64,000 nucleotides of DNA from positions 1 through 64,000 of the forward strand of contig NZ_FQYI01000008.1 of the NCBI RefSeq assembly GCF_900141665.1, given 5' to 3'. This DNA comes from Cruoricaptor ignavus (GTDB taxonomy: Bacteria; Bacteroidota; Bacteroidia; Flavobacteriales; Weeksellaceae). Below, piece by piece: positions 25,154-33,007 of the stretch. Position 1 is the first letter of the stretch, and the number at the start of each line of letters is the position of its first letter. Both the position numbers and the translations under genes were made by a program. A model generated the notes under the pieces. That model was not told the DNA's origin, made no database searches, and saw only the letters and a program-made list of their open reading frames with translations.

Positions 25154-25607
25154 AATGCAATAATTCTTTGGGTGAACGAATTTCTATCATTTTATAGCCC
25201 AGCTGATAATTGATACCATTGTAGCCACGGATTCTGTTCAAATTTACAATATGCTTGAAATTCCAGCTGACCAACGCATCTGCTCCGGAAATTGTGGCCA
25301 TTGCAATATGCTCACAATCTGCCAAACTCGTTCTTCCAACAACATTAGCTTCCAAGTATTTCAATGCCAATGCTTTTACCTCTTGATTGACCCGTACCTT
25401 TTCGAAAAAATCATTCTCAAAATTGTCAAAGAAATTCCGCACTCTTTCAGGTGCAGGCTGAAGCTCTGATACCAACAAATCCGATACAATCAAAACGATT
25501 TCTCTTTGAAAAACCCTTTCGAAAAAAGCCTCGGTCGGAATTTTAAACTCCTCATCAAAATACCCGCCAACTACCGATGTATCTATGTAAATTCTCTGTT
25601 TTTGCAT
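25146..25607 (-). CDS. PIN-domain toxin (VapC-like)
   Basis: A 153-residue PIN ribonuclease. Acidic metal ligands are visible as YIDTSVVGG (Asp9), SELQ (Glu), LADCEHIA (Asp) and the late ALVSWNFKHI segment (family Asp replaced by Ser or Asn around here, so the fourth ligand is uncertain). PIN toxins cleave RNA and are held by a small partner. It begins 11 bp after thiN on the same strand and overlaps its partner, so the pair rides the lptB-cobalamin-thiN transcript. Confidence 0.8.
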   Translation of the reverse strand: MQKQRIYIDTSVVGGYFDEEFKIPTEAFFERVFQREIVLIVSDLLVSELQPAPERVRNFFDNFENDFFEKVRVNQEVKALALKYLEANVVGRTSLADCEHIAMATISGADALVSWNFKHIVNLNRIRGYNGINYQLGYKMIEIRSPKELLHYG

Positions 25608-25618
25608 TGGCGGTAAAA

Positions 25619-26239
25619 TTAATCATTCCCGATGAAAACCAGCAAAGCGCCACTCTCAAACGAAATTTCCAGCAAATCTTCTACCGCCAGATTTCGTGTG
25701 CCTATTCTTCCGGTCTGGCTCAGGTTTTCATTGTTCAATGGCCATTTCAAACCTTTGGTGGTGATGTTTTCCGCCGTTGGAAACGGATAAAGCGAAATCA
25801 TTTTGCCTGCAACATTTTCCATTACCAAATGCTTCGGCGCAAAAAAATATTCCGAAAACTCATCGAAAAAGCGGATGTTCATTTTGTCTTTGAACTGAAA
25901 CGCGGCCGAAAGATTTCCCAAAAAGTGATCCATTTCCTTTCCGCTGCCACCGAAAACATCCACGCTTTTTGCGCCTTTTTCCTGCAAAATCTGCAGCGCT
26001 TTTTGAAAATCCGTAAAGTCCTGATTTGGCGTTTTAATGATTTTCTCCGCAAATTCTTCCTCCGGAAGACCCTCCCAGGAATCGAAATCTCCCGAAATAA
26101 AATTCAACTCCTCCAGCGGAAAATTTTTCGCCTTCAAATAATGAAACGCACCGTCTGTACAGCCGATTAAATCATAGCCGGTAACCTGCGGCAAAACTTC
26201 CGGCGGCGTTCCATTTATAAATAGCAGGGATTTCTTCAC
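25619..26239 (-). CDS. thiN: Thiamine pyrophosphokinase
   Basis: Converts thiamine to thiamine diphosphate. LLFINGTPPEVLPQ, GCTDGAFHYL, NFISGDFDSW and TPNQDFTDFQKALQIL are the catalytic and ATP/Mg motifs of TPK. The C-terminal beta domain (SLYPFPTAENITTKGLKWPLNNE...GTRNLA) binds thiamine. I chose the GTG that gives VKKSLLFING, 206 residues. An upstream TTG frame adds 33 residues encoded by a degenerate AAGGTAAAAGT repeat, which is probably not part of the protein. Confidence 0.88.
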   Translation of the reverse strand: MKKSLLFINGTPPEVLPQVTGYDLIGCTDGAFHYLKAKNFPLEELNFISGDFDSWEGLPEEEFAEKIIKTPNQDFTDFQKALQILQEKGAKSVDVFGGSGKEMDHFLGNLSAAFQFKDKMNIRFFDEFSEYFFAPKHLVMENVAGKMISLYPFPTAENITTKGLKWPLNNENLSQTGRIGTRNLAVEDLLEISFESGALLVFIGND

Positions 26240-26322
26240 TAAATCAGACTTAGGATTGAGAGCCAAGAAGCAAGACTTTTTACTTTTACCTTTTACCTTT
26301 TGTATTTTTACTTTTACCTTAG

Positions 26323-26886
26323 TTATCTCGGTTTCCAAAACTCTTCCGCTTCACCTTCAATTTTCGAAATGTAGCGCGCCAAAATGAAGAGATAATCCGA
26401 AAGCCGGTTGAGATATTGCACCAATTCCGCACGAACTTCCTCAGTTTCCTTCAGGAAAACCAGGCTGCGCTCCGCCCTTCTGCACACGGTTCTGCAGAGG
26501 TGAAGCGCCGCGGCAGCTTTTCCGCCGCCTGGCAGAATGAAGAATTGCAGCGGCTCCAGCTGTTCATCCAGGGCATCCATCCACTGCTCCAGCTCCTCGG
26601 TTTCCTTTTCCGAAATCGTCAGCGGCAGTCTTGGTTTTCCGTTGGCAAGCATCAATTTGTCGATTGGTGTGGCAGCTTCTGAACCCACCGTGAACAAGTC
26701 AAACTGTATTTTTTTCAGTTGGTTTAAAACCGCTTCATCGGCAATCCAGCTTTTCGCAAAGCCTATGGCAGCATTCAGCTCATCGATATTGCCGTAGCTT
26801 TCCACCCGTGCTGAAGCCTTGGAAACCCTTGTGCCGCCATAAAGCGCGGTCTCACCTTTATCGCCGGTTTTCGTGTATATTTTCAC
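26323..26886 (-). CDS. Cob(I)alamin adenosyltransferase, PduO type
   Basis: A 188-residue trimeric four-helix transferase that makes adenosylcobalamin. KIYTKTGDKGETALYGGTRVSK is the N-terminal ATP-binding signature. RVESYGNIDELNAAIGFA and LCRTVCRRAERSLVFL (RxxCRRAE) are the family active-site helices. The start is a GTG (VKIYTKTGDKG) that overlaps lptB by 29 bp. An upstream ATG-less extension was rejected. Confidence 0.92.
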   Translation of the reverse strand: MKIYTKTGDKGETALYGGTRVSKASARVESYGNIDELNAAIGFAKSWIADEAVLNQLKKIQFDLFTVGSEAATPIDKLMLANGKPRLPLTISEKETEELEQWMDALDEQLEPLQFFILPGGGKAAAALHLCRTVCRRAERSLVFLKETEEVRAELVQYLNRLSDYLFILARYISKIEGEAEEFWKPR

Positions 26887-27634
26887 TGCTTTCTGTATCT
26901 TTACCCAAAATATCCTGATAAACAAAGTTTTCTCCGAGATAGGCGGCACGCACTTCAGGATCATCTGCCAAATCTCTCGGCAAACCTTCCTTCAGGATCC
27001 TCCCCTCGAACATGATGTAAGTTTTATGGGTAATGGCAAGCGTCTGCTGCACATTGTGATCGGTAATCAGAATGCCGATATTTTTATCCACAAGGCTCCG
27101 TACGATTTTCTGAATATCTTCCACAGCAATCGGGTCCACACCGGCGAACGGCTCATCCAGCAATATAAAATTCGGGCTGGTTGCCAGGCAGCGCGCAATT
27201 TCGGTACGCCGCCTTTCTCCTCCGGAAAGCAGGTCTCCTCGGTTGTTCCTCACATGCTCGAGAGAGAATTCTTCTATCAGTTCTTCGCACTTTCTGCGCT
27301 GCTCCTTTTTCGGAAGTTTGGTGAGCTGCAGTACCGCCATAATGTTTTCTTCCACGGTAAGTTTGCGGAAAACCGAGGCTTCCTGCGCCAGATAGCCTAT
27401 GCCCTTCTGCGCGCGCCGGTACATAGCATCGCGCGTAATGTCTTTATTGTCAAGGAAAATTTTTCCGGAAGTAGGCTTCACGAGGCCCACAATCATGTAG
27501 AACGAGGTAGTCTTTCCGGCGCCATTCGGGCCTAGCAGGCCGACGATCTGCCCCTGCGCGACTTCTACCGAAACGCCTTTTACTACTTTTTTCTGGCCAT
27601 ACTCTTTTACGAGTTCTTCCCCACGGAGTATCAT
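26858..27634 (-). CDS. lptB: LPS export ABC transporter ATP-binding protein
   Basis: ATPase of the LptBFGC complex that extracts lipopolysaccharide from the inner membrane. The 258 residues show Walker A GPNGAGKT, Q-loop GYLAQEASVFRKLT, signature LLSGGERRRTEIA, Walker B FILLDEPFAGVDP and the switch His in ITDHNVQQTLA. The EASVFRKLTVEENI segment is characteristic of LptB. It heads a minus-strand run of overlapping genes and has a -7 box 5 nt before its ATG. Confidence 0.95.
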   Translation of the reverse strand: MILRGEELVKEYGQKKVVKGVSVEVAQGQIVGLLGPNGAGKTTSFYMIVGLVKPTSGKIFLDNKDITRDAMYRRAQKGIGYLAQEASVFRKLTVEENIMAVLQLTKLPKKEQRRKCEELIEEFSLEHVRNNRGDLLSGGERRRTEIARCLATSPNFILLDEPFAGVDPIAVEDIQKIVRSLVDKNIGILITDHNVQQTLAITHKTYIMFEGRILKEGLPRDLADDPEVRAAYLGENFVYQDILGKDTESSENIHENRR

Positions 27635-27639
27635 ACCTG

Positions 27640-27647
27640 CAAACTTA
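27640..27647 (-). promoter_or_regulatory. -7 box TAAGTTTG of lptB, 5 nt before the ATG
   Basis: Perfect TAnnTTTG on the minus strand with CAGGT between it and the ATG at 27634. This suggests a leaderless or near-leaderless transcript. Confidence 0.5.
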
Positions 27648-27705
27648 CGGATTTAAGAGTTTCTTTTCCCCAAAAAACCTCCGCCGCCGGAGGTCGGCAT
27701 AAATT

Positions 27706-28692
27706 TTAGCCCAGAAGCTTCGCCGCCTCTTTCGCGGCATAGGTGAAGATCATATCCGCTCCGGCCCTCTTTATGCAGGTCAGGCTTTCCATCAGTGCCA
27801 GGTTATTATCCACCCAGCCGCTGGCTGCAGCTGCCTTCAGCATAGCATATTCACCGCTGGTGTGGTACACGGCGATAGGCAAATCTATGGCTTCCCGAAC
27901 TTTCGCCACAATGTCCAGGTAGGGCATTCCGGGCTTTATCATAATGATGTCTGCTCCTTCCTCCACATCTTTATAAACCTCGTTCAGCGCCTCGCGGGAG
28001 TTGTGGAAATCCATCTGGTAAGTTTTTTTGTCCTTCGGGATGTTTTCAAAATCCTTCGGGGCACTGTCCAGCGCATTGCGGAATGGGCCGTAGAAAGAGC
28101 TCGCATATTTCGCGCTGTAGCTCAGGATGCCCACATCTTTAAAATTATTTTCCTCCAGCGCCTCGCGGATAGCCGCCACCCTGCCGTCCATCATATCGCT
28201 CGGCGCCACGATGTCCGCGCCCGCCTCCGCCTGGGATACCGCCATACGCGCCAGAGCGTCGTTGGTAGAATCGTTATCCACTTTCCCTTCGGTGATAATC
28301 CCGTCGTGCCCGTACATCGAGTAAGGATCAAGTGCCACATCCGGCATCAAAACCATCTCCGGGACAGCATTTTTCACCTCCCGGATGGCACGCTGCATCA
28401 GCCCGTCTCTGTTCCAGGCTTCCGTGCCGGCATTGTCCTTCAGGTTTTCGGAAATTTTTGCATAAATGTTTACTGCCCTCACCCCGTGCTGATACAGTTC
28501 CCGGCATTCTTTTACCAACAGATCTATGGACAGCCTGGAAACGCCGGGCATAGAGCTAATGGCCTCCCTGCGGCTGCTGCCCTCTATCACAAACACCGGC
28601 AGCACAAAATCTGCCGGGGATAAAACTGTTTCCCTCACCAGGCTTCTCAGCGCCTCGCTGGCGCGCAGGCGTCGGTTTCTATGGTATTGCAT
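27706..28692 (-). CDS. hemB: Porphobilinogen synthase
   Basis: Condenses two 5-aminolevulinate molecules in heme synthesis. The 328 residues have LVLPVFV-type N-terminus (ADFVLPVFVIEG), the two Schiff-base lysines in YSAKYASSFYGPFR and MIKPGMPYLDI, and PSDMMDGRV. The MLMPDVALDPYSMYGHDG metal region lacks the zinc cysteine triad, so the enzyme is of the magnesium type. The start is divergent from the sorting-domain gene, with facing promoters in between. Confidence 0.96.
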   Translation of the reverse strand: MQYHRNRRLRASEALRSLVRETVLSPADFVLPVFVIEGSSRREAISSMPGVSRLSIDLLVKECRELYQHGVRAVNIYAKISENLKDNAGTEAWNRDGLMQRAIREVKNAVPEMVLMPDVALDPYSMYGHDGIITEGKVDNDSTNDALARMAVSQAEAGADIVAPSDMMDGRVAAIREALEENNFKDVGILSYSAKYASSFYGPFRNALDSAPKDFENIPKDKKTYQMDFHNSREALNEVYKDVEEGADIIMIKPGMPYLDIVAKVREAIDLPIAVYHTSGEYAMLKAAAASGWVDNNLALMESLTCIKRAGADMIFTYAAKEAAKLLG

Positions 28693-28711
28693 TATTAAAT
28701 TTTTGTTAATG

Positions 28712-28719
28712 CAAAATTA
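28712..28719 (-). promoter_or_regulatory. -7 box TAATTTTG of hemB
   Basis: Consensus -7 element on the minus strand 19 nt before the hemB ATG, back to back with the TATTTTTG box of the divergent gene. Confidence 0.45.
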
Positions 28720-28755
28720 ATGATAAAAATGCTTGAATCTTATTTTGGAATTTAA

Positions 28756-28763
28756 TATTTTTG
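28756..28763 (+). promoter_or_regulatory. -7 box TATTTTTG of the sorting-domain gene
   Basis: Consensus element with TTG at 28733-28735 placed 20 bp upstream. It lies 20 nt before the GTG start at 28784, and excludes the ATG at 28733 as start. Confidence 0.5.
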
Positions 28764-28783
28764 TGCGAATAAATCTGAAGCGT

Positions 28784-29134
28784 GTGAAAAAATTTTTATA
28801 CTCGTTTTTCCTTTTTGCACTGTTTTTCAGCGGGTTTAATGCAAATGCCAATCCCGCCACCGAGCCTTCTCCGGCAGTTCAGAAAGCGGATGACGGGATT
28901 CTGGTGGCATACCCCAACCCCGCCCGGGATTTCATAATCCTAAAGGTAAAGGACGGTAATACGAAAATAAAGACAGTGGCTTTTTATTCCATACTCGGTG
29001 TGCAGGTTTTTCAGGTAAATGTGAACAGAAACAGTGCGGAAATTTCTCTTGATAAGCTGCGCTCCGGCAAATACCTGATGAAATACACGCTGGAAGACGG
29101 TACTCAGAAGGTATCGCAGATAGTAAAAATTTAA
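28784..29134 (+). CDS. Small exported protein with T9SS sorting domain
   Basis: A 116-residue protein starting at GTG with signal VKKFLYSFFLFALFFSGFNANA. Almost all of the mature part is a type-A C-terminal sorting domain: LVAYPNPARDFIILKV, KTVAFYSILGVQVFQVNVN, LDKLRSGKYLMKYT and KVSQIVKI. Such domains direct export by the type IX system and surface attachment. There is hardly any passenger, so the protein may be an adaptor or a minimal surface protein. Function unknown. Confidence 0.8.
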   Translation: MKKFLYSFFLFALFFSGFNANANPATEPSPAVQKADDGILVAYPNPARDFIILKVKDGNTKIKTVAFYSILGVQVFQVNVNRNSAEISLDKLRSGKYLMKYTLEDGTQKVSQIVKI

Positions 29135-29137
29135 CTC

Positions 29138-29163
29138 AAACGCTCAGCAAACACTGAGCGTTT
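29138..29163. terminator. Bidirectional terminator
   Basis: AAACGCTCAG (29138-29147) and CTGAGCGTTT (29154-29163) form a perfect 10-bp stem with a 6-nt loop. It separates the convergent sorting-domain gene (+) and deoC (-). Confidence 0.85.
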
Positions 29164-29167
29164 ATTT

Positions 29168-29914
29168 TTAGTAGCCGGATGCGCTGCCCAGGTCCTTACA
29201 TATAGCCGCCGCAGAAGAAGTCCCTATTCTGGTAACGCCAAGTTTGATCATTTCCTCCGCCTCTTTTCGGCTTCGCACGCCGCCCGCCGCCTTGAGTTTC
29301 AGCGGGCCTGCATTTTCTTTCATTATTTTAATGCCTCCCACGGTGGCGCCGTTGGGCTTTCCGTTTTCAGTTTTGTAAAAGCCGGTAGAGCTTTTTACAA
29401 AAATATGCTCCTGCTCGTCGGCAGTGAAGTTTGCCTCTGCGACTTCACGAATCAGGTTGGTAATATCTGCAATCTGCGCCTCTCGGAGTGCGGCGATTTC
29501 GATGATCCATTTCACCGTTTTGCCGTTCTCGATTCCCAGTTTGGTGCACTGAAGCACCTCATCGCGGACGAAATTGATCTGTCCATTTTTAAATGCTTCG
29601 AAATTTATCACAAAATCCAAGTCATCGGCCCCGTCATCTATCGCCTGGCGGGCTTCCGCAAGTTTCTCCCCTACAGTAGCCGTTCCTTCGTGGAAACCTA
29701 TCACCGTTCCTACTTTTACTCTGGAATCTTTTTTTGCTAAATATTCCTTCACCGGTCTTACGAAATTCGGGCGGATCATCACGGCATAGAAATTTTCTGC
29801 ATCGGCTTCATCAGCCAAGTCCAATACTTTCTGCCAGGTTTCTTCTTCCGAAATTCCAGCCTGTTCAGGAAGTTTCAGATAGGTGGAATCAATATAATCC
29901 TGGATTTTCATCAT
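29168..29914 (-). CDS. deoC: Deoxyribose-phosphate aldolase
   Basis: Cleaves 2-deoxyribose 5-phosphate to acetaldehyde and glyceraldehyde 3-phosphate. The 248-residue barrel has IDSTYLK at the start, GTVIGFHEG, DDLDFVINFEAF, KWIIEIAAL, FVKSSTGFY (Schiff-base Lys), LKAAGGVRSRKEA and LGVTRIGTSSAA, all DeoC landmarks. Two ATGs open the frame; either fits. It is the last gene of the ndh-trmD-deoC run. Confidence 0.95.
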   Translation of the reverse strand: MMKIQDYIDSTYLKLPEQAGISEEETWQKVLDLADEADAENFYAVMIRPNFVRPVKEYLAKKDSRVKVGTVIGFHEGTATVGEKLAEARQAIDDGADDLDFVINFEAFKNGQINFVRDEVLQCTKLGIENGKTVKWIIEIAALREAQIADITNLIREVAEANFTADEQEHIFVKSSTGFYKTENGKPNGATVGGIKIMKENAGPLKLKAAGGVRSRKEAEEMIKLGVTRIGTSSAAAICKDLGSASGY

Positions 29915-29925
29915 TAAATTTTTGT

Positions 29926-30600
29926 TTAATCCAAAAGATCCGGGCGCCTTTCCGCGGTGATGCGTAGTGCCTCATCGTGCCGCCACTGCTCTATTTTCGA
30001 GAAATTCCCACTCAGCAAAACATCGGGAACTTTTAAGCCTTTGTAGACCTCCGGCCGGGTGTAGATCGGCGGCGAGAGAAGGTTGTCCTGAAAGCTGTCG
30101 GTAAGGGCGCTCTGCTCGTCATTCAGCACACCGGGCAGCAGGCGGATTACGGCATCCGCAAGCACGCAGGCTGCGAGCTCTCCGCCGGTGAGCACATAAT
30201 CTCCGATGGAAATTTCTTTGGTAATGTGCAGGTCGCGCACGCGCTGGTCGATGCCCTTGTAATGCCCGCAGACAAATATCAGATTTTCCTTGATGGAGAG
30301 GGTATTCGCCGTCTTCTGATTCAGCGTTTCCCCATCGGGGGTGAGGTAGATAATCTCGTCGTAGTGCCGCTGAGATTTCAGTTCGCTGATGCATTTGTCC
30401 AGAGGCTCCACCATCATCACCATTCCTGCGCCGCCACCGTATGGCGCATCATCTATTTGGCGGTAATTGTTTGAAGACCAGTTTCTTATGTCGTGAAAAA
30501 CGACCTCGGCCTGGCCTTTCTCCATAGCCCTTTTCAGTATGGAGGTGCGGAACGGGCTCAGCATCAGGTCCGGTACGGCAGATATTATATCAATCCTCAC
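29926..30600 (-). CDS. trmD: tRNA (guanine37-N1)-methyltransferase
   Basis: SPOUT methyltransferase making m1G37 in tRNAs. Motifs in the 224 residues: RIDIISAVPDLM, DDAPYGGGAGMVMMVEPL, ICGHYKGIDQRV-like VCGHYKGIDQRVRD, and EISIGDYVLTGGELAA (trefoil-knot SAM site). It starts at a GTG that overlaps the ndh stop (GTGA), so it is translationally coupled to ndh. It is usually found with rpsP and rplS, but not here. Confidence 0.96.
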   Translation of the reverse strand: MRIDIISAVPDLMLSPFRTSILKRAMEKGQAEVVFHDIRNWSSNNYRQIDDAPYGGGAGMVMMVEPLDKCISELKSQRHYDEIIYLTPDGETLNQKTANTLSIKENLIFVCGHYKGIDQRVRDLHITKEISIGDYVLTGGELAACVLADAVIRLLPGVLNDEQSALTDSFQDNLLSPPIYTRPEVYKGLKVPDVLLSGNFSKIEQWRHDEALRITAERRPDLLD

Positions 30601-31862
30601 TGCTCTGTTGCGCTCTCTTTATTGGCAGAGGCGATGATCAGCCTTAGCGAAGAATCCCTGTTGAAGTACGCCCACATCCAGTTGAAGAACACTGCAAGCT
30701 TGTTCTTCACTGAAAGGATAAGCATAAGGTGGAGGAACATCCAGAAGTACCACGCCAGCACGCCCTGAAATTTGAGATGCCGCAGATCTACCACGGCGCG
30801 GTGTTTCCCCACGGTAGCCATACTGCCTAGGTCGGTATATTCGTATTCTTGCCAATCTGCTTGGGATTCTTTCAGTAAATTGTCGCCAAGATTTTTGCCC
30901 TGATTAATTGCCACATTGGCGAGCTGCGGGTGCCCGTGCGGATATTTCGGTGTTTCCATATAGGCGACATCGCCGATGGCAAATATGTTTTCCGTACCTT
31001 TTATTTTGTTAAAACGGTCTACGATGTAGCGGTTGCGCATAATCTGTTCCGGCATAAAGCCATCGATAATGTTGCCGGTAACGCCTGCCGCCCAGATTAC
31101 ATTGCAGGCAGGGATCTGCGTACCGTTGGATAGGTAAACCGTGCTGCCGTCGTAGTCTTCCACCTTTTGCACTACCAGCTCCACGCCGAAATCTTTGAGG
31201 TATTTCTCCGCTGCGTCCTGAGATTGTGTGCTCATTGAGCTGAGTGGTTTGTCGGTGGTGCTTACGAGGATGATTTTCAGCTTCCGGAAATTCATATTCG
31301 GGTAGTCCCGCGGGAGGATTTCGTTCTTCATCTCCGCGAAGGCTCCTGCCAGCTCCACGCCGGTAGGGCCGCTTCCTACGATCACGATATTCCAGTTGCC
31401 CTCATCACTTCTTCCTCTTTCGATGATCAGCTTCTCAAAAGTCATCAAAATATGGTTCCTTATTTTTATTGCCTCCTGAGTGTTTTTCATCCCGAAGGCA
31501 TTATCTTCCATATTTTTATTACCGAAAAAATTAGTTTTACACCCGGTAGCGATGATGAGTTTATCGTAAGTAAATTCAGAATCGGAGGTGATGATTTTAT
31601 TTTCCGACGGCACTACGCTCTGCACATCCGTCATCCGGTATTGGATATTGTTGGAGCGTTGGAAGATTTTTCTAAACGGGAAGGAAATGTTGCTCGGCTC
31701 GATACGGCCGCAAGCTACCTGGTAGAACAGCGGCTGGAACATATGATGGTTTACCTTGTCTATCACTATCACCTTTTTACCTTTCTGGTTGTTCAGCTTC
31801 TGCGCCAGCTGCAGCCCGGCAAAGCCACCTCCTACTATTACAATTTTTTCCCTCTTTTTCAT
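30597..31862 (-). CDS. ndh: Type II NADH dehydrogenase
   Basis: Non-proton-pumping NADH:quinone oxidoreductase, membrane associated. The 421 residues have the FAD motif IVIVGGGFAGLQLAQKLN, the NAD motif IVIVGSGPTGVELAGAFAE, VIWAAGVTGN, and FAIGDVAYMETP with the NDH-2 quinone-site AQxAINQG-like segment ANVAINQGKNLG. A C-terminal hydrophobic stretch (GVLAWYFWMFLHLMLIL) anchors it to the membrane. The -7 box sits 4 nt before its ATG. Confidence 0.95.
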   Translation of the reverse strand: MKKREKIVIVGGGFAGLQLAQKLNNQKGKKVIVIDKVNHHMFQPLFYQVACGRIEPSNISFPFRKIFQRSNNIQYRMTDVQSVVPSENKIITSDSEFTYDKLIIATGCKTNFFGNKNMEDNAFGMKNTQEAIKIRNHILMTFEKLIIERGRSDEGNWNIVIVGSGPTGVELAGAFAEMKNEILPRDYPNMNFRKLKIILVSTTDKPLSSMSTQSQDAAEKYLKDFGVELVVQKVEDYDGSTVYLSNGTQIPACNVIWAAGVTGNIIDGFMPEQIMRNRYIVDRFNKIKGTENIFAIGDVAYMETPKYPHGHPQLANVAINQGKNLGDNLLKESQADWQEYEYTDLGSMATVGKHRAVVDLRHLKFQGVLAWYFWMFLHLMLILSVKNKLAVFFNWMWAYFNRDSSLRLIIASANKESATEQ

Positions 31863-31866
31863 GGGA

Positions 31867-31874
31867 CAAAAATA
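31867..31874 (-). promoter_or_regulatory. -7 box TATTTTTG of ndh, 4 nt before the ATG
   Basis: Perfect consensus on the minus strand, with only TCCC between it and the ATG at 31862. This implies a leaderless ndh-trmD-deoC mRNA. Confidence 0.5.
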
Positions 31875-31952
31875 CTGATATTTTCGCGGCTGAAAATTCT
31901 TAGGCTTGGTTTTAAAGATTTTTAATGTTAATTTTTCTTAAAGATAAAACGA

Positions 31953-31960
31953 TATTTTTG
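31953..31960 (+). promoter_or_regulatory. -7 box TATTTTTG of the GH25 gene, 6 nt before the ATG
   Basis: Perfect consensus followed by CAGCCG and ATG at 31967. An in-frame ATG at 31925 lies upstream of this box and would not be transcribed from it. Confidence 0.5.
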
Positions 31961-31966
31961 CAGCCG

Positions 31967-32833
31967 ATGAGCCAAGCGAAGAAAAAAGCAAGGAAAAAGA
32001 AAAAGCCGGCGAAACCGCAAGCCAAAGGCAACCGACTGAAAATCATACTCTTCGGTGCATTTCTGCTGGTGTTCTTTTTCGCCGGGCTGTTCATTACTTT
32101 TAAGGATAAAATCGCGTTTCACTGGGCGAGCTGTTTCAATAAATTTGAGCATAAAACGCTGACGAACACGGAGTTTGAGCGGAACAGAATCCATACCATC
32201 ATTTCCGAAAATACGGACAAGGTTTTCGGCATCGATATTTCGCACTACCAAAGGAAGGAAGATATAAAGTGGGACAGCCTGAGCATTGGCAGCGGCAGCA
32301 TCCCGATACGCTTCATCATCCTGCGCTCTACGATGGGAAACCACAGTGCAGACCGGCATTTCCCGGAATACTGGCAGAAAGCCAAGCAGCACAATTTAAT
32401 CCGCGGCGCTTACCATTTTTACCGGCCGGATGAAGACCCTGTGCTTCAGGCTAATAACTTTTTGGCTAAGGTAAATTTGGAAACAGGTGATCTGCCGCCA
32501 GTTCTTGACATAGAAAAACCCCCGCTGCGAAAGACGAAGACACAGCTGATACAGGATTTGAAAATCTGGTGCCGCATAATGGAAGATGCCTACGGCAGAA
32601 AGCCCATCATATACACCTACTACCATTTTTACAAGGACAACCTTCGCGGCGAATTTGACGATTATCCACTGTGGCTCGCCAATTACAATCCCGTGAAAAC
32701 GCCTTCACCAAGCGATGAATGGCGGTTTTGGCAATTTTCGGAAAACGGCATCGTACACGGTATTAACACCAAGGTTGACCTCAATGTGTTCAACGGCGGA
32801 ATGTTCGCGTTGCGACGAATGGGGATTGATTAA
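31967..32833 (+). CDS. Membrane-anchored GH25 lysozyme-like muramidase
   Basis: A 288-residue protein. A very basic N-terminus (KKKARKKKKPAKPQAKGNR) precedes one transmembrane helix (IILFGAFLLVFFFAGLFI), giving a signal anchor with the domain outside. The GH25 domain begins FGIDISHYQRKEDIKWDSL; LPPVLDIEK supplies the catalytic DIE, followed by KPIIYTYYHFYKDNL and LWLANYNP...WRFWQFSENG. It hydrolyses peptidoglycan glycan strands. The start follows the -7 box. Confidence 0.9.
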   Translation: MSQAKKKARKKKKPAKPQAKGNRLKIILFGAFLLVFFFAGLFITFKDKIAFHWASCFNKFEHKTLTNTEFERNRIHTIISENTDKVFGIDISHYQRKEDIKWDSLSIGSGSIPIRFIILRSTMGNHSADRHFPEYWQKAKQHNLIRGAYHFYRPDEDPVLQANNFLAKVNLETGDLPPVLDIEKPPLRKTKTQLIQDLKIWCRIMEDAYGRKPIIYTYYHFYKDNLRGEFDDYPLWLANYNPVKTPSPSDEWRFWQFSENGIVHGINTKVDLNVFNGGMFALRRMGID

Positions 32834-33007
32834 TGAACAATCAATTAAAAATTGACAATTGATAAGGAAACGCTGTGAACCTAAAGCTTATAGAAGAGTA
32901 AAAATCTATGACGCTGAGTTTACAACAACGGATGAAAACCTAAATCCGTATTTTTACAAATTAGAAGAGAATCAATCATCATTTATCATCATCTTTTATC
33001 TTAAGGC

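Noticed and set aside
26274-26330. Short iterated TTTTACC motifs as a CRISPR array
   Set aside because: Units are only 7-12 bases, irregular and without spacers of constant length; no cas genes are in the window.
31925-31966. Upstream ATG giving a 14-residue longer GH25 protein
   Set aside because: It lies upstream of the consensus -7 box at 31953-31960, so it would not be in the transcript, and the extra residues do not look like a signal sequence.
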